A stretch of 64,000 nt of DNA from Amycolatopsis echigonensis. Its GTDB lineage: Bacteria > Actinomycetota > Actinomycetes > Mycobacteriales > Pseudonocardiaceae. The notes under the pieces were generated by a model, which searched no databases, was not told where the DNA came from, and saw only the letters and a program-made list of their open reading frames with translations. The translations under genes and the position numbers were made by a program. The stretch is taken from the NCBI RefSeq assembly GCF_014174495.1, contig NZ_JACJHR010000007.1, forward strand, positions 1 to 64,000. Reading direction: 5' to 3'. Below, piece by piece: positions 17,125 to 25,977 of the stretch (position 1 is the first letter of the stretch; each line of letters opens with the position of its first letter).

Positions 17125-18075
17125 GTGATTTTTGGGGAAGAGGGCTTCGGCCGTCAGATCGAGCAGTTCCGGACCGAGCTCTTCGCGTACTGCTACCGGA
17201 TGCTCGGGTCGGTGCACGACGCGGAGGACGTGGTCCAGGAGACGTGCCTGCGGGCATGGCGGGCCCGGGAGAGCTACGACGAGAAGCGCGGTTCCGTGCG
17301 GACCTGGCTGTACCGGATCGCGACGAACGCCTGCCTGACCGCGCTGAAGTCTCGCGGCGGCCGGGCGCTGCCGTCGGGACTGGTGGCCGAGTCGGATCCG
17401 CTCGCGCCGCTCGTCCCGGGTGAGCACGCCTGGCTCCAGCCCGTGCCGGACTCGCTGCTGGGCGACCCGGCCGCCACCGTCATCGGCCGCAGCAGCCTGC
17501 GGCTGGCGTTCGCCTCCGCCCTGCAGCACCTGTCAGCGCGGCAGCGCGGTGCGCTGATCCTGCGTGACGTGCTCAGCTTCTCGGCGTCGGAGACGGCGGA
17601 GATTCTCGACGCCACCGTCGCGTCGGTGAACAGTTCCCTCCAGCGGGCGCGGGCCCGGCTGAAGGAAACCGGCGTCCGGCAGGAACCGGCCGAGCCGTCC
17701 GCGGCCGAGCAGCGCGTCTGGGTCGAGCGTTACCTGAAGGCCTTCGAGCTCGCCGACGTCGAGGCCCTCAAACGGCTGATCACCGAGGACGTCCTCATGG
17801 AGATGCCGCCGATGCTCAACTGGTTCACCGGACGCGGGAACTACGGCCTGTTCATGGACTGGGTGTTCGACGTCGCCGGGAAGGACTGGCTGCTGCGGGA
17901 GACCACCGCCAACGGCGGCCAGCCCGGATTCGCCGCCTACCAGCGCGCCGGCGACGGGTACCGGCTGCACACGCTCCAGATCCTCACCGTCACCGCCGAG
18001 GGCATCAGCCGGAACTCGGTGTTCCAGGATCCGGAGATCTTCGAGGCCTTCGGACTGCCCTCCGCGATTTCCTGA
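17125..18075 (+). CDS. ECF sigma factor with C-terminal SnoaL-like domain (SigG-like)
   Basis: Extracytoplasmic-function sigma factor of about 316 residues. Region 2 spans about 10-75 (AYCYRMLGSVHDAEDVVQE, then TWLYRIATNACL). Region 4 is at about 140-195 (LSARQRGALILRDVLSFSA). A SnoaL/NTF2-like tail (about 210-310) is typical of the SigG/SigX5-type group and probably modulates activity in place of an anti-sigma factor. GTG at 17125 with GAAGGGG upstream is preferred; ATG at 17098 lacks a ribosome site. No anti-sigma gene is adjacent. The next gene encodes another NTF2-like protein. Confidence 0.85.
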   Translation: MIFGEEGFGRQIEQFRTELFAYCYRMLGSVHDAEDVVQETCLRAWRARESYDEKRGSVRTWLYRIATNACLTALKSRGGRALPSGLVAESDPLAPLVPGEHAWLQPVPDSLLGDPAATVIGRSSLRLAFASALQHLSARQRGALILRDVLSFSASETAEILDATVASVNSSLQRARARLKETGVRQEPAEPSAAEQRVWVERYLKAFELADVEALKRLITEDVLMEMPPMLNWFTGRGNYGLFMDWVFDVAGKDWLLRETTANGGQPGFAAYQRAGDGYRLHTLQILTVTAEGISRNSVFQDPEIFEAFGLPSAIS

Positions 18076-18166
18076 CGATCCCGCGATGAGTTCGGCCCGC
18101 CCCGCCGGTATGTACCGGCGAGCTCACCGGAACACCCCGGGCGAGCCGAGCGCGAGGGAGAACCCG

Positions 18167-18580
18167 ATGTCGAACACCCGTGTCGAGGACGAGGCCGCGA
18201 TCCAGGCCGTGCTGGCCGACTCCTACCAAGCGTGGGAGGCGGGCGACGCCGACGGCATGGTCGCCGATTACACCGCCGACGCGACCGCCATCATGACCGG
18301 CTCGTTCCGCGACAGCCGCGAGATGATCCGCGACAGCATGGCCCAGGGCTTCGCCGGCCCGCTCAAGGGCAGCTCCACGTACAACAAGCAGCTCAGCATC
18401 CGCTTCCTCGGCAAGGACGCCGCGATCGTCGTCAGCGAATCGGCCATCCTGTTCCCCGGCGAAACCGAGATCACCGACGACCACCGCAAGGTGAACGCCA
18501 CCTGGGTCTTCGAGAAGCGCGACGCCCGGTGGCTGATCGCCGCCTACCACAACAGCCCGGTCCTGGCCCCCGGGCAGTAG
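18167..18580 (+). CDS. SnoaL/DUF4440-like (SgcJ/EcaC-type) NTF2-fold protein
   Basis: Cytosolic protein of 137 residues with the NTF2-like pattern of the SgcJ/EcaC group: an early helix (EAAIQAVLADSYQAWEAGDA), then DGMVADYTADATAIM and a late strand WVFEKRDARWLIAAYHNS. Such domains bind small hydrophobic ligands or act as isomerases; the ligand is unknown. ATG at 18167 has GAGGGAG six bases upstream. It follows the sigma gene by 91 bases and may be its partner or target. Confidence 0.75.
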   Translation: MSNTRVEDEAAIQAVLADSYQAWEAGDADGMVADYTADATAIMTGSFRDSREMIRDSMAQGFAGPLKGSSTYNKQLSIRFLGKDAAIVVSESAILFPGETEITDDHRKVNATWVFEKRDARWLIAAYHNSPVLAPGQ

Positions 18581-18596
18581 TTCCGGTACCGCGGCT

Positions 18597-18641
18597 GCCA
18601 GGCCGTTCCTCGCGGAGTCTTCGCGACGGGGACGGCCTGGC
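18597..18641. terminator. hairpin between convergent SnoaL-like and fadD genes
   Basis: Arms GCCAGGCCGTTCC and GGGGACGGCCTGGC form a long stem with one bulge and an 18-base loop. It lies between two convergent stops, so it likely terminates both. Confidence 0.65.
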
Positions 18642-18652
18642 GGTCGCGGCAC

Positions 18653-20476
18653 TCAGGCGTAGAGCGAGGCGATGTCCGGCTGGTAGCGGTCGTTGATCAC
18701 CCGGCGCTTGAGCTTGAGCGTCGGGGTCAGCTCGCCGGTTTCGGGAGTCCAGGCGGTGGTGATCAGGCGGTAGCGCTTGATCTGCTCGGCTCGCGCGAGC
18801 CTGCTGTTGGCTGACTCGACGGCCCGGTCGATCTCCGCGCGCACCGCCTCGTGCTGGGCCAGCGTTTCGATGTCCGCCGTCTCGATGCCCTTCGCCTTCG
18901 CCCAGCCGGGGGCGATTTCGTCGTCCAGCACGATCAACGCCGTCACGTACGGCCGCGCGTCGCCGATCGCGACCGCCTGGCCGATCAGCGGGTGTTCCTT
19001 CAGCAACCCCTCGATCCGGGTCGGCGCGATGTTCTTGCCGCTCGAGGTGATGATCAGTTCCTTCTTGCGGTCGGTGATCGTGACGTACCCGTCGTCGTCG
19101 ATCGTGCCGATGTCGCCGGTGGCGAACCAGCCCTCGGCGTCGGTGGCCGGTTCGATCGTGCCGTCCGGCTGCAGGTAGCCGAGGAACACGATCGGACCGC
19201 GGACGAGCAGTTCGCCGTCCTCGCCGGTCTTCACCTCGACGCCGTTGATCGGACGGCCGACGGTGCCCGCGCGGAACGCTTCGGCGCTGTTGGCGGTCGC
19301 CGCGCCGGTGGTCTCCGACAGGCCCCAGACCTCGCGGATCTCGACGCCCAGCCCGGCGAGGAAGTACAGCACTTCCAGCGGCAACGCGGCCGCACCGCTG
19401 GAGGCGATGTGCAGCTGGTCGAGCCCGAGCATCCCGCGCACCGGCGCGAGCACGGTCTCGTCGGTCTTCGCGATGCGCTCGGCGAGATCGGCCGGGACCT
19501 CCTTGCCGGCGCTGCGGAGTTTGTAGCCCTCCTGCAGGAGTTCGTTCGCCGAGATGAGCGCTTCGCGCCGGTCCTCGGGTACGCCGGCGAGCATGTTCTT
19601 CAAGCCCGCCACCATCTTTTCCCACACCCGCGGCACGCCGAAGAAGCTCTGCGGATGCACCTGGCCGAGCGCCGCGACCACGCCGGACGGATCGCCGACG
19701 GTGTGCACGTGGCCCGCCGCGACGATCGGCAGGTAGATCGACAGCTCGCGTTCGGCGATGTGCGCCAGCGGCAGGTACGCGATGTTCGTCGGGTGCATCG
19801 GGGCCTTGTGCAGCGTGTGCACGGCGATGCCCTCGTGGATCGCGTTGCGGTGGGAGAGCACGACGCCCTTGGGGTCGCCGGTGGTGCCGGACGTGTAGAT
19901 CATCGCGAGCGGGTCGTCCGGGCGGATCGCCTGCCACGCCCGGTCGAACGCCTCGGGGTCGGCGGCGAGTGCTTCGCGGCCGGCCTCGCGCACCGCGGAG
20001 TACGCGACGAACCGGTCGTCGCCGTCCGGGATCGCGGATTCGTCGATCACCACCACGCGGCGCAGCGCGGGCAGGTCGTCCAGTACCGGCAGCCAGCGGG
20101 ACAGCTCGTCGGCGCCGGCGAGGACGACGACCGGGGCGGCGCTGTGCCGGGCGACATAGCGGATCTGCTCCGGGCTGAGCGTCGCGTAGGCCGTGCACGG
20201 GATGGCCGCCAGATGCACCGCGGCGAGGTCCGCGACGAGGTGGTCCGGCGAACTCGGGGCCATGATCAGCATCCGGTCGCCCGCGGCGAGGCCGAGCCCG
20301 GCGAGTCCGCGGGACACTTCGGCGATCGCGGTCCGGAACTCGCTCCAGGTGAGCGTCGGACGGCCTTCGAGGTCGAGCGAAGTGAGCGCGGGCCGGTCGC
20401 CGTACTCCTCGGCGTTGCGCCGCAGCAGCAGCGGGATCGTCTTGCCCTCGGTCTGTTCGGCGATCGACTGGGTCAA
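18653..20476 (-). CDS. Long-chain acyl-CoA synthetase (FadD15-like)
   Basis: Cytosolic or membrane-associated adenylate-forming enzyme that activates long-chain fatty acids with ATP and CoA. P-loop YTSGTTGDPKGVV is near 195, adenylation motif EVWGLSETTG near 355, GWFATGDIG and DRKKELIITSSGKN near 445-470. Length 607 matches bacterial FadD15-type enzymes. The start is TTG at 20476, with GGAGGAGG six bases upstream; no ATG or GTG nearby restores the conserved N-terminus. It is divergent from kynureninase. Confidence 0.88.
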   Translation of the reverse strand: MTQSIAEQTEGKTIPLLLRRNAEEYGDRPALTSLDLEGRPTLTWSEFRTAIAEVSRGLAGLGLAAGDRMLIMAPSSPDHLVADLAAVHLAAIPCTAYATLSPEQIRYVARHSAAPVVVLAGADELSRWLPVLDDLPALRRVVVIDESAIPDGDDRFVAYSAVREAGREALAADPEAFDRAWQAIRPDDPLAMIYTSGTTGDPKGVVLSHRNAIHEGIAVHTLHKAPMHPTNIAYLPLAHIAERELSIYLPIVAAGHVHTVGDPSGVVAALGQVHPQSFFGVPRVWEKMVAGLKNMLAGVPEDRREALISANELLQEGYKLRSAGKEVPADLAERIAKTDETVLAPVRGMLGLDQLHIASSGAAALPLEVLYFLAGLGVEIREVWGLSETTGAATANSAEAFRAGTVGRPINGVEVKTGEDGELLVRGPIVFLGYLQPDGTIEPATDAEGWFATGDIGTIDDDGYVTITDRKKELIITSSGKNIAPTRIEGLLKEHPLIGQAVAIGDARPYVTALIVLDDEIAPGWAKAKGIETADIETLAQHEAVRAEIDRAVESANSRLARAEQIKRYRLITTAWTPETGELTPTLKLKRRVINDRYQPDIASLYA

Positions 20477-20619
20477 CGCTGACCTCCTCCGGTGGTGCCT
20501 GGTGAGGTCACTCTAGGTCGTCGGCGCGGGGTCCGATAGAGAATCCCGGCCAGCCTCGGCGCTCGATAAGACGGCCCGCGTCCTGTTAGAAAGGGGCACC
20601 TGGAACCCGAGGAGCGTCG

Positions 20620-21810
20620 ATGACCGAATCCGCAGTGCGCAGCGAGAGTCTTGCCGACGAGGCGGCCGCGCTCGATGCCGCCGACCCGCTCGCCGCCAAA
20701 CGCGCGGAGTTCGACCTTGACCCGGAAGTCGCGTACTTCGACGGGAATTCTCTTGGCGCGCCGCCGAAACACGTCGCGGAGCGGCTGACCGAGGTGGTCC
20801 GGCAGCAGTGGGGGCGGCGGCTGATCCGGTCGTGGACCGAGGGCTGGTGGGAAGCCCCGCAGCGGGTCGGGGAGCGGATCGCCCCGCTCGTCGGTGCCGC
20901 GGCCGGGCAGGTCGTGGTGGCGGACTCGACGAGCGTGGACCTGTTCAAAGTGCTCGTCGCAGCGGTGCGGGCGAACCCCGGCCGCGACGAGGTGCTGGTC
21001 GACGCCGCGACCTTCCCAACCGACGGCTATGTCGCCGACCAGGCGGCTCGGCTCACCGGGCACACCGTGCGGCGCGTGCCGGTGGCGGAGCTGCCCGGCG
21101 CGGTGAGCGAACGGACCGCCGCGGTGCTGATGAATCACGTCGATTACGTCAGCGGGCGGCTGCACGACATGCCGTCGGTCACCGAAACCGTGCACGCGGC
21201 CGGCGCGCTCGCGGTGTGGGACCTCTGCCACAGCGTCGGCGCGATTCCGGTTCAGCTGGACGCGTGCGACGTCGATTTCGCGGTGGGCTGTACCTACAAA
21301 TTCCTCAACGGCGGACCGGGTTCGCCCGCGTTCGTCTACGTGGCACAGCGGCATCAGGCGGAATTCGATCAGCCGCTCGCCGGATGGGCCGGGCACGCGG
21401 ACCCGTTCGGCATGGAGCCGGGATACCGCGGCAGCGCGGGGATCGCGCGCGCCCGCGCCGGGACTCCGGACATGCTGTCGATGCTGGCGCTCGACGCCGC
21501 GCTGGACGTCTGGGACGGCGTCGACCTTTCCGTGCTGCGCGCGAAAGGCTTGGCGCTGGGCGATTTCTTTTTCCGGTGTGCGGACGAACTGCTGCCGGGA
21601 GCCGACATTCCGACGCCCCGCGAGCACACGCGCGGGCACCAGGTGTCGGTGCGCGACGCGGGCGGGCAGCAGACGATGAACGCGCTGCACGCACGCGGGG
21701 TGCTGGGGGATTTCCGGCCGCCGGACGTGCTGCGCTTCGGACTGGCCCCGCTGTACACGACCTACGCCGAGGTGCTGCGGGCGGTGACCGTGCTGCGCGA
21801 GGTGCGCTGA
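20620..21810 (+). CDS. kynU: Kynureninase
   Basis: PLP enzyme that cleaves kynurenine to anthranilate and alanine in tryptophan breakdown. The PLP lysine is Lys227 in CTYKFLNGGPG. YFDGNSLG near 40 and DLCHSVGAIPV near 201 are family signatures. Length 396 residues is typical. ATG with GAGGAG upstream. Tryptophan 2,3-dioxygenase and kynurenine formamidase are not in this window, so the gene stands apart from its usual partners. Confidence 0.9.
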   Translation: MTESAVRSESLADEAAALDAADPLAAKRAEFDLDPEVAYFDGNSLGAPPKHVAERLTEVVRQQWGRRLIRSWTEGWWEAPQRVGERIAPLVGAAAGQVVVADSTSVDLFKVLVAAVRANPGRDEVLVDAATFPTDGYVADQAARLTGHTVRRVPVAELPGAVSERTAAVLMNHVDYVSGRLHDMPSVTETVHAAGALAVWDLCHSVGAIPVQLDACDVDFAVGCTYKFLNGGPGSPAFVYVAQRHQAEFDQPLAGWAGHADPFGMEPGYRGSAGIARARAGTPDMLSMLALDAALDVWDGVDLSVLRAKGLALGDFFFRCADELLPGADIPTPREHTRGHQVSVRDAGGQQTMNALHARGVLGDFRPPDVLRFGLAPLYTTYAEVLRAVTVLREVR

Positions 21811-22019
21811 AAAGAATTCGCGGATTGTCCGCGCGGATTCGGGGGGATCCGGCCGGCCTCGCGGGTCCAGGTGAACAATCGGTGTCCGGCTCGCCCCTTC
21901 GGGTGATCGACGGGCGCGCCGCCGGCTGCCCGGCGGGTATGCTCGATGCCTGTTTTTTCGCGGGCGGAGCCGATCGGCGAGCTGTTCCGCCGGGCGAAGC
22001 CGGGCGGGAAGGGGCCGAA

Positions 22020-22310
22020 ATGATCGAGACCCGCGGTCGGGAAGTGCCGCTCTCGTATGTGGTGACCCTGCTCGTCGGCGTGGCCGTCGGCTTCGTGCTC
22101 GCGCGCTTCGGCGGCCTGGTCGCGCGTTATCCGGTCGAATCGACGCTGGTCGCGGTGCTGATCGCGTCCGTGGCGGTGCTGGCGTGGGCGTGCCGGGAGA
22201 TGCTGCGCGATCTGCTCCGCCGCGACCGCCCGTCCGCCGCGGAAGAAACCGAAACGGCACCGGGTCCGCGGCTTTCCGCGCACCGGCCGCCGAATGGCGT
22301 CCGGCGCTGA
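22020..22310 (+). CDS. Small two-helix membrane protein of unknown function
   Basis: About 96 residues. Two hydrophobic segments follow one another: VVTLLVGVAVGFVLARFGG (about 12-30) and STLVAVLIASVAVLAWA (about 40-57). A charged tail follows, starting CREMLRDLLRRDR. No family is recognised. ATG at 22020 has GGAAGGGG about six bases upstream; an in-frame ATG 72 bases earlier is possible. It lies 210 bases after kynU and may be separately transcribed. Confidence 0.55.
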   Translation: MIETRGREVPLSYVVTLLVGVAVGFVLARFGGLVARYPVESTLVAVLIASVAVLAWACREMLRDLLRRDRPSAAEETETAPGPRLSAHRPPNGVRR

Positions 22311-22685
22311 ATTCCGGAAATCCGTCTCGGTTTTCCCTTCGATTCCGTCGCCGACGCGGAATTGCGCATAAGGTTCCGGTGAGTTTTCGCGGGCGCACTC
22401 TCGTGACCGGCCTCACGCGCCGGCGCCCAGCGGGCCGCGGCGCGGCCGATGCGACCAAGGTCACGTCCGGTGGTGATCAGTTTTCCAAGCACCGCAGCGG
22501 GTTACTAGCAGGTAACAAGAGGGTGACGGCAACCCGGGTCCGGACTTGACTCGCCGGTGAAGGTTGTTTACCGTCGTCGCGGGCAACTCAGACCACGGTG
22601 AACTGTGATCCGGCTGGTCGGACCGGTGCGAGGAAAACACCGCGGACCCGAATACCATGGCAGGGCCGGAAGGAAAACGGATCAC
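22311..22685. other. 375-base region upstream of the conservon
   Basis: No gene is supported. It holds the inverted repeat GTTAC-TAGCAG-GTAAC (22501-22516), a strong promoter at 22546-22574 and a leader of about 100 bases before cvnA. Confidence 0.55.
22546..22574 (+). promoter_or_regulatory. predicted conservon promoter
   Basis: -35 TTGACT (22546-22551), exactly 17 bases, -10 TACCGT (22569-22574). This is among the best sigma-70-type promoters in the window. The GTTAC/GTAAC inverted repeat just upstream could be an activator or repressor site. Confidence 0.6.
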
Positions 22686-25190
22686 GTGAAGCAGAATTCC
22701 GGGCGAAACGGCCGCGGGTCGTCTATTCGCTCTCGCGTCCTTGCGATCGCGTTGATTCCGAGTGCCGCGTTGCTGCTGGTCGGTATCGCGCTCGCCGGAT
22801 ACCTGATTTTCGACGCTGCGCAGGCGCGCGGTTACGCGCAGAAGATTCGCGGTTCGGAAGGCCCCGGCATTCCGTTCCTCCTCGCCGCGGAACAGGAACG
22901 GCAGCTGTCGATGAGCGTGCTCGCCGGCCAGGACGCCGCGCGCGCCGAGCTGCTGGCCGCCCGGCCGAAGACGGACGCGTCCGCCGCGCAGATCACCTCG
23001 GTGCTGGAGGGCAACTTCGCGACCGACTCGAACGTGCCCGCGAGCGTCAAGCAGAACATCGCCACGTTCGCCGCGCTGGAGGCGAAACTGCCGCAGCTTC
23101 GCCAGCGGGTCGACTCCGGCCAGGTGCCGCGGCTCGAGGTTTTTTCCTTCTACAACCAGATCATCGACCAGTTCACCCAGGGCGTCGCCGGGCTCGCCCA
23201 GGGCGCGCGAGGTGCGGACAACGCGTTCGCCCGGCTGTCCGCGATCCCGATTTTCAACGCCGCCGAGGAAATGCAGCGCGCCGACGCGCTGGCGTCGGCC
23301 GGGCTCGCTTCGGGCGGGCTGTCCGGCGACGAGCAGCGCGCGTACCTCGGCGAGATCGGCGCGTACCACGCGCAGCTCGACCAATCGGTGCCGCAGATGG
23401 TGCCCGAGGTGCGGGCGAACTACGACAAGCTCGTCTCGAGTCCCGCGTGGACGACCGTGACGCAGGTCGAGAACGCCTTGCTGTCCGGTGCGAAACAGCT
23501 GCCGGTGCCGCTGGAGCAGTGGCGGACCGACGCCAAACAGGTCGCCACCACGCTGATGACGATGTTCGCCGCGCAGAGCGCGCACGCGACCAATGCCGCG
23601 ATCACCGACGCGGACGACACGTTGCGGAACTCGATCATCGCGGGCGCGGCGGCGGTGCTCTTCGCGCTCGCCGTGGTGCTGGTCGCGCTGCGGCTGTCGA
23701 ACCGCTTCATCGCCCGGCTCGCCCGGCTGCGCGAGGACACCCTCGACGCGGCCGAGGTGCGGCTGCCGGAACTCGTCGGCCGGGTGCGGGCCGGCGAACC
23801 GGTCGACCTCGACGAGGGCGGGCACCTGCTCGACCACGGCGCGGACGAGATCGGCGAGGTGGCCGAGGCGTTCAACCTGGCGCAGCAGTCCGCGCTCGCC
23901 GCCGCGGTCGAAGAGGCCAAGACGCGGCAGGGCACGAAGGCGGTGTTCCTCAACATCGCGCACCGCAGCCAGGTCATCGTGCACCGGCAGCTGAAGGTGC
24001 TGGACGCCGCCGAGCGCAAGCAGGAGGACCCGGACCAGCTCGACACGCTCTTCCAGCTCGACCACCTCTCCACCCGCGCGCGGCGCAACGCGGAGAACCT
24101 GATCATCCTCGGCGGCGGCCAGCCAGGGCGGCAGTGGCGCAATCCGGTGTCGCTGGTGGAACTCGTCCGCGGCGCGGCGGCCGAAACCGAGCACTTCGCG
24201 CGGGTGAAGACGGCGAAGCTGCCCGACGTCGCCGTGCGCGGACCGGTCGTCGGCGACCTCGTGCACCTGCTCGCCGAGCTGATCGACAACGCGACGTCGT
24301 TCTCGCCGCCGGAATCGCGCGTCGAACTGCGCGGCAACGTGGTCGGCAAGGGCGTCGTGATCGAGGTCGAGGACCAGGGCCTCGGCATCGAGCCGGAGCA
24401 GGCCGACGAGTTCAACGCGATGCTCGCCGACCCGCCGGACTTCGGGATCATGGCGCTGTCCGACGAACCGAGGCTGGGCCTGTTCGTGGTCGCGCGGCTG
24501 GCGTCCCGGCACGGGATCTCGGTGCACCTGCGCGACTCCGCGTACGGCGGGACCCGGGCGATCGTGTTGGTGCGCAAGGATTTGCTCGCGCCGCTCAGCG
24601 AGACGGAGCCTTCGGCGGCCGACGCGGAGTCCGCTTCGGGGCCGGGCGAGGCACCGGAACTTTCCCGGCTCGCGGTGGAGCCGTCGCGGCCCGCGCCGGA
24701 ACCGACTCGAGCCGAGTCGCAGCGACCGGAACTGCCGCAGCGGCGGCCGTCGCGTCCGGAACCGCGACCGCAGCAGGTGGAACAGCCCTCGCGGATCGCG
24801 CCGGAACCGCGGGTCGCGCCGGAGCAGCAGCGGCCGGAGTCGCCGACCCGGCGCGCGATGCGTCCGGCCGCCGAGGCACCGCCGGCCCGCCCGCCGCAGA
24901 ACCGTGAGCAGCGACCGCCCGCGGACAACGGCCGCGCGCCGCGTCCGGCGGTCGACAACGGCCGGGGTGCGCCGCCGCGTCCGCCTGGACGTCCGCCGCT
25001 GCCGCAGCGGCGCCGGCAGCAGAACCTCGTTCCGCAGTTGCGTGGCGACCGGCCGGCGCCGGAATCCGAGGACGTCCGCGAGGATTCGCCGGAGCAGGCC
25101 CGCTCCCGGCTCAGCGCGTTCCAGCAGGGCACCCGGCGGGCCCGCGAGGCCGATCCCGGGCACGACAACAGGTACGGAGATCGGGACTGA
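22686..25190 (+). CDS. cvnA: Conservon sensor histidine-kinase-like protein CvnA
   Basis: Membrane sensor of about 834 residues, first component of a conservon. Helix 1 (about 17-40, LAIALIPSAALLLVGIALAGYL) and helix 2 (about 318-340) flank an extracellular nitrate/nitrite-sensor-like helical domain. The cytosolic kinase core has a phosphoacceptor-like NIAHRSQVIVHRQL. Its ATPase contains LIDNATSFSPP (N box) and EVEDQGLGIEP (G box). A long Pro/Arg-rich tail (from about 640) is disordered. GTG at 22686 with a GGAAGGA site is preferred over an upstream GTG at 22605. Its stop overlaps the next start. Confidence 0.85.
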   Translation: MKQNSGRNGRGSSIRSRVLAIALIPSAALLLVGIALAGYLIFDAAQARGYAQKIRGSEGPGIPFLLAAEQERQLSMSVLAGQDAARAELLAARPKTDASAAQITSVLEGNFATDSNVPASVKQNIATFAALEAKLPQLRQRVDSGQVPRLEVFSFYNQIIDQFTQGVAGLAQGARGADNAFARLSAIPIFNAAEEMQRADALASAGLASGGLSGDEQRAYLGEIGAYHAQLDQSVPQMVPEVRANYDKLVSSPAWTTVTQVENALLSGAKQLPVPLEQWRTDAKQVATTLMTMFAAQSAHATNAAITDADDTLRNSIIAGAAAVLFALAVVLVALRLSNRFIARLARLREDTLDAAEVRLPELVGRVRAGEPVDLDEGGHLLDHGADEIGEVAEAFNLAQQSALAAAVEEAKTRQGTKAVFLNIAHRSQVIVHRQLKVLDAAERKQEDPDQLDTLFQLDHLSTRARRNAENLIILGGGQPGRQWRNPVSLVELVRGAAAETEHFARVKTAKLPDVAVRGPVVGDLVHLLAELIDNATSFSPPESRVELRGNVVGKGVVIEVEDQGLGIEPEQADEFNAMLADPPDFGIMALSDEPRLGLFVVARLASRHGISVHLRDSAYGGTRAIVLVRKDLLAPLSETEPSAADAESASGPGEAPELSRLAVEPSRPAPEPTRAESQRPELPQRRPSRPEPRPQQVEQPSRIAPEPRVAPEQQRPESPTRRAMRPAAEAPPARPPQNREQRPPADNGRAPRPAVDNGRGAPPRPPGRPPLPQRRRQQNLVPQLRGDRPAPESEDVREDSPEQARSRLSAFQQGTRRAREADPGHDNRYGDRD

Positions 25191-25606
25191 TGGCGAACAA
25201 CGGCGTCAACGAGCTCGACTGGCTGCTCGACGACCTCGTGCAGCGGGTCGCCGGGGCGGACCGCGCGGTGGTGCTGTCCGCGGACGGGTTGCTGATCGGC
25301 CGGTCGGGCAATCTGTCCGAGGCGGACGCGGAGCACCTGTCCGCGGTCGCGTCGGCGTTCCAGAGCCTCGCCCGCGGCACCGGACGGCATTTCGGCGGCG
25401 GCAACGTGCGGCAGACGATGGTCGAGATGGACCACGCGTTCCTGTTCGTCACCGCGGCCGGGCGGGGCGCCTGCCTCGCGCTGCTGGCCGGGGTCGACGC
25501 GGACATGGGACTCGTCGCGTACGAGATGAACCTGATGGTCAAGCGGGTCGGTGCGGTGCTCACCGCGGCGCCGCGGGCCGGAGCGGTCCAGCGGACCTCG
25601 CCATGA
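25190..25606 (+). CDS. cvnB: Conservon roadblock/LC7 protein CvnB
   Basis: 138-residue roadblock/LC7 domain protein. Family features are NELDWLLDDLVQRVAGADRAVVLSADG at the N-terminus (quoted in parts: LDWLLDDLVQRV, AVVLSADGLLIG) and the later GACLALLAGVDADMGLV. These proteins act as regulators or exchange factors for the conservon GTPase, by analogy with MglB and MglA. The ATG shares its A with the cvnA stop, and the stop overlaps cvnC. Confidence 0.9.
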   Translation: MANNGVNELDWLLDDLVQRVAGADRAVVLSADGLLIGRSGNLSEADAEHLSAVASAFQSLARGTGRHFGGGNVRQTMVEMDHAFLFVTAAGRGACLALLAGVDADMGLVAYEMNLMVKRVGAVLTAAPRAGAVQRTSP

Positions 25607-25977
25607 CGGCGCGGGGCCGCGAGTCCTGGTACGAGGACGAGGCAGGTCCGCTGGTGCGGTCCTACGCCGTCACCGGCGGGCGGACCCGCTCCGACACCCG
25701 CGGGCTCGACCTCATCACGCTCGTCGTCGCGCTGCGCGCCGCGAGCGAGACGCCCGGCCTCGAACCGGAGTACTCGCGCATTCTTTCCCTGTGCCAGCGC
25801 CCGGTTTCGGTCGCCGAGGTGGCCGCGCGGGTCGATCTTCCGCTGCCGGTGGTGAAGGTGCTGCTGAGCGATTTGATAGAGCGTAATCTCGTGCTGTTCC
25901 GCACCGCGACGCCGGTGACCGACGCCCCCAGCCCCCACGTACTCCAGGCGGTTCTCGATGGCATCCGGAAACTCTGA
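25603..25977 (+). CDS. cvnC: Conservon DUF742 protein CvnC
   Basis: 124-residue DUF742 protein. The family pattern is visible as EAGPLVRSYAVTGGRTRS, then PVSVAEVAARVDLPLPVVKVLLSDLI (in parts: SVAEVAARVDLPLPVV, VLLSDLIERNLV), a winged-helix-like fold. The molecular role is unknown; in Streptomyces conservons it associates with the other Cvn proteins. ATG at 25603 overlaps the cvnB stop (ATGA). Confidence 0.9.
   Translation: MTARGRESWYEDEAGPLVRSYAVTGGRTRSDTRGLDLITLVVALRAASETPGLEPEYSRILSLCQRPVSVAEVAARVDLPLPVVKVLLSDLIERNLVLFRTATPVTDAPSPHVLQAVLDGIRKL

Noticed and set aside
18653..20476. Acyl-CoA synthetase as part of a nonribosomal or polyketide cluster
   Set aside because: No carrier, condensation or ketosynthase domains nearby; sequence matches long-chain FadD enzymes.
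22461..25163. Long open frame on the minus strand opposite cvnA
   Set aside because: Arg/Pro/His-rich translation without domains or ribosome site; a by-product of GC-rich third positions in the true plus-strand gene. The same reasoning removes other long antisense frames, such as those opposite 2540-4228 and 15251-16720.
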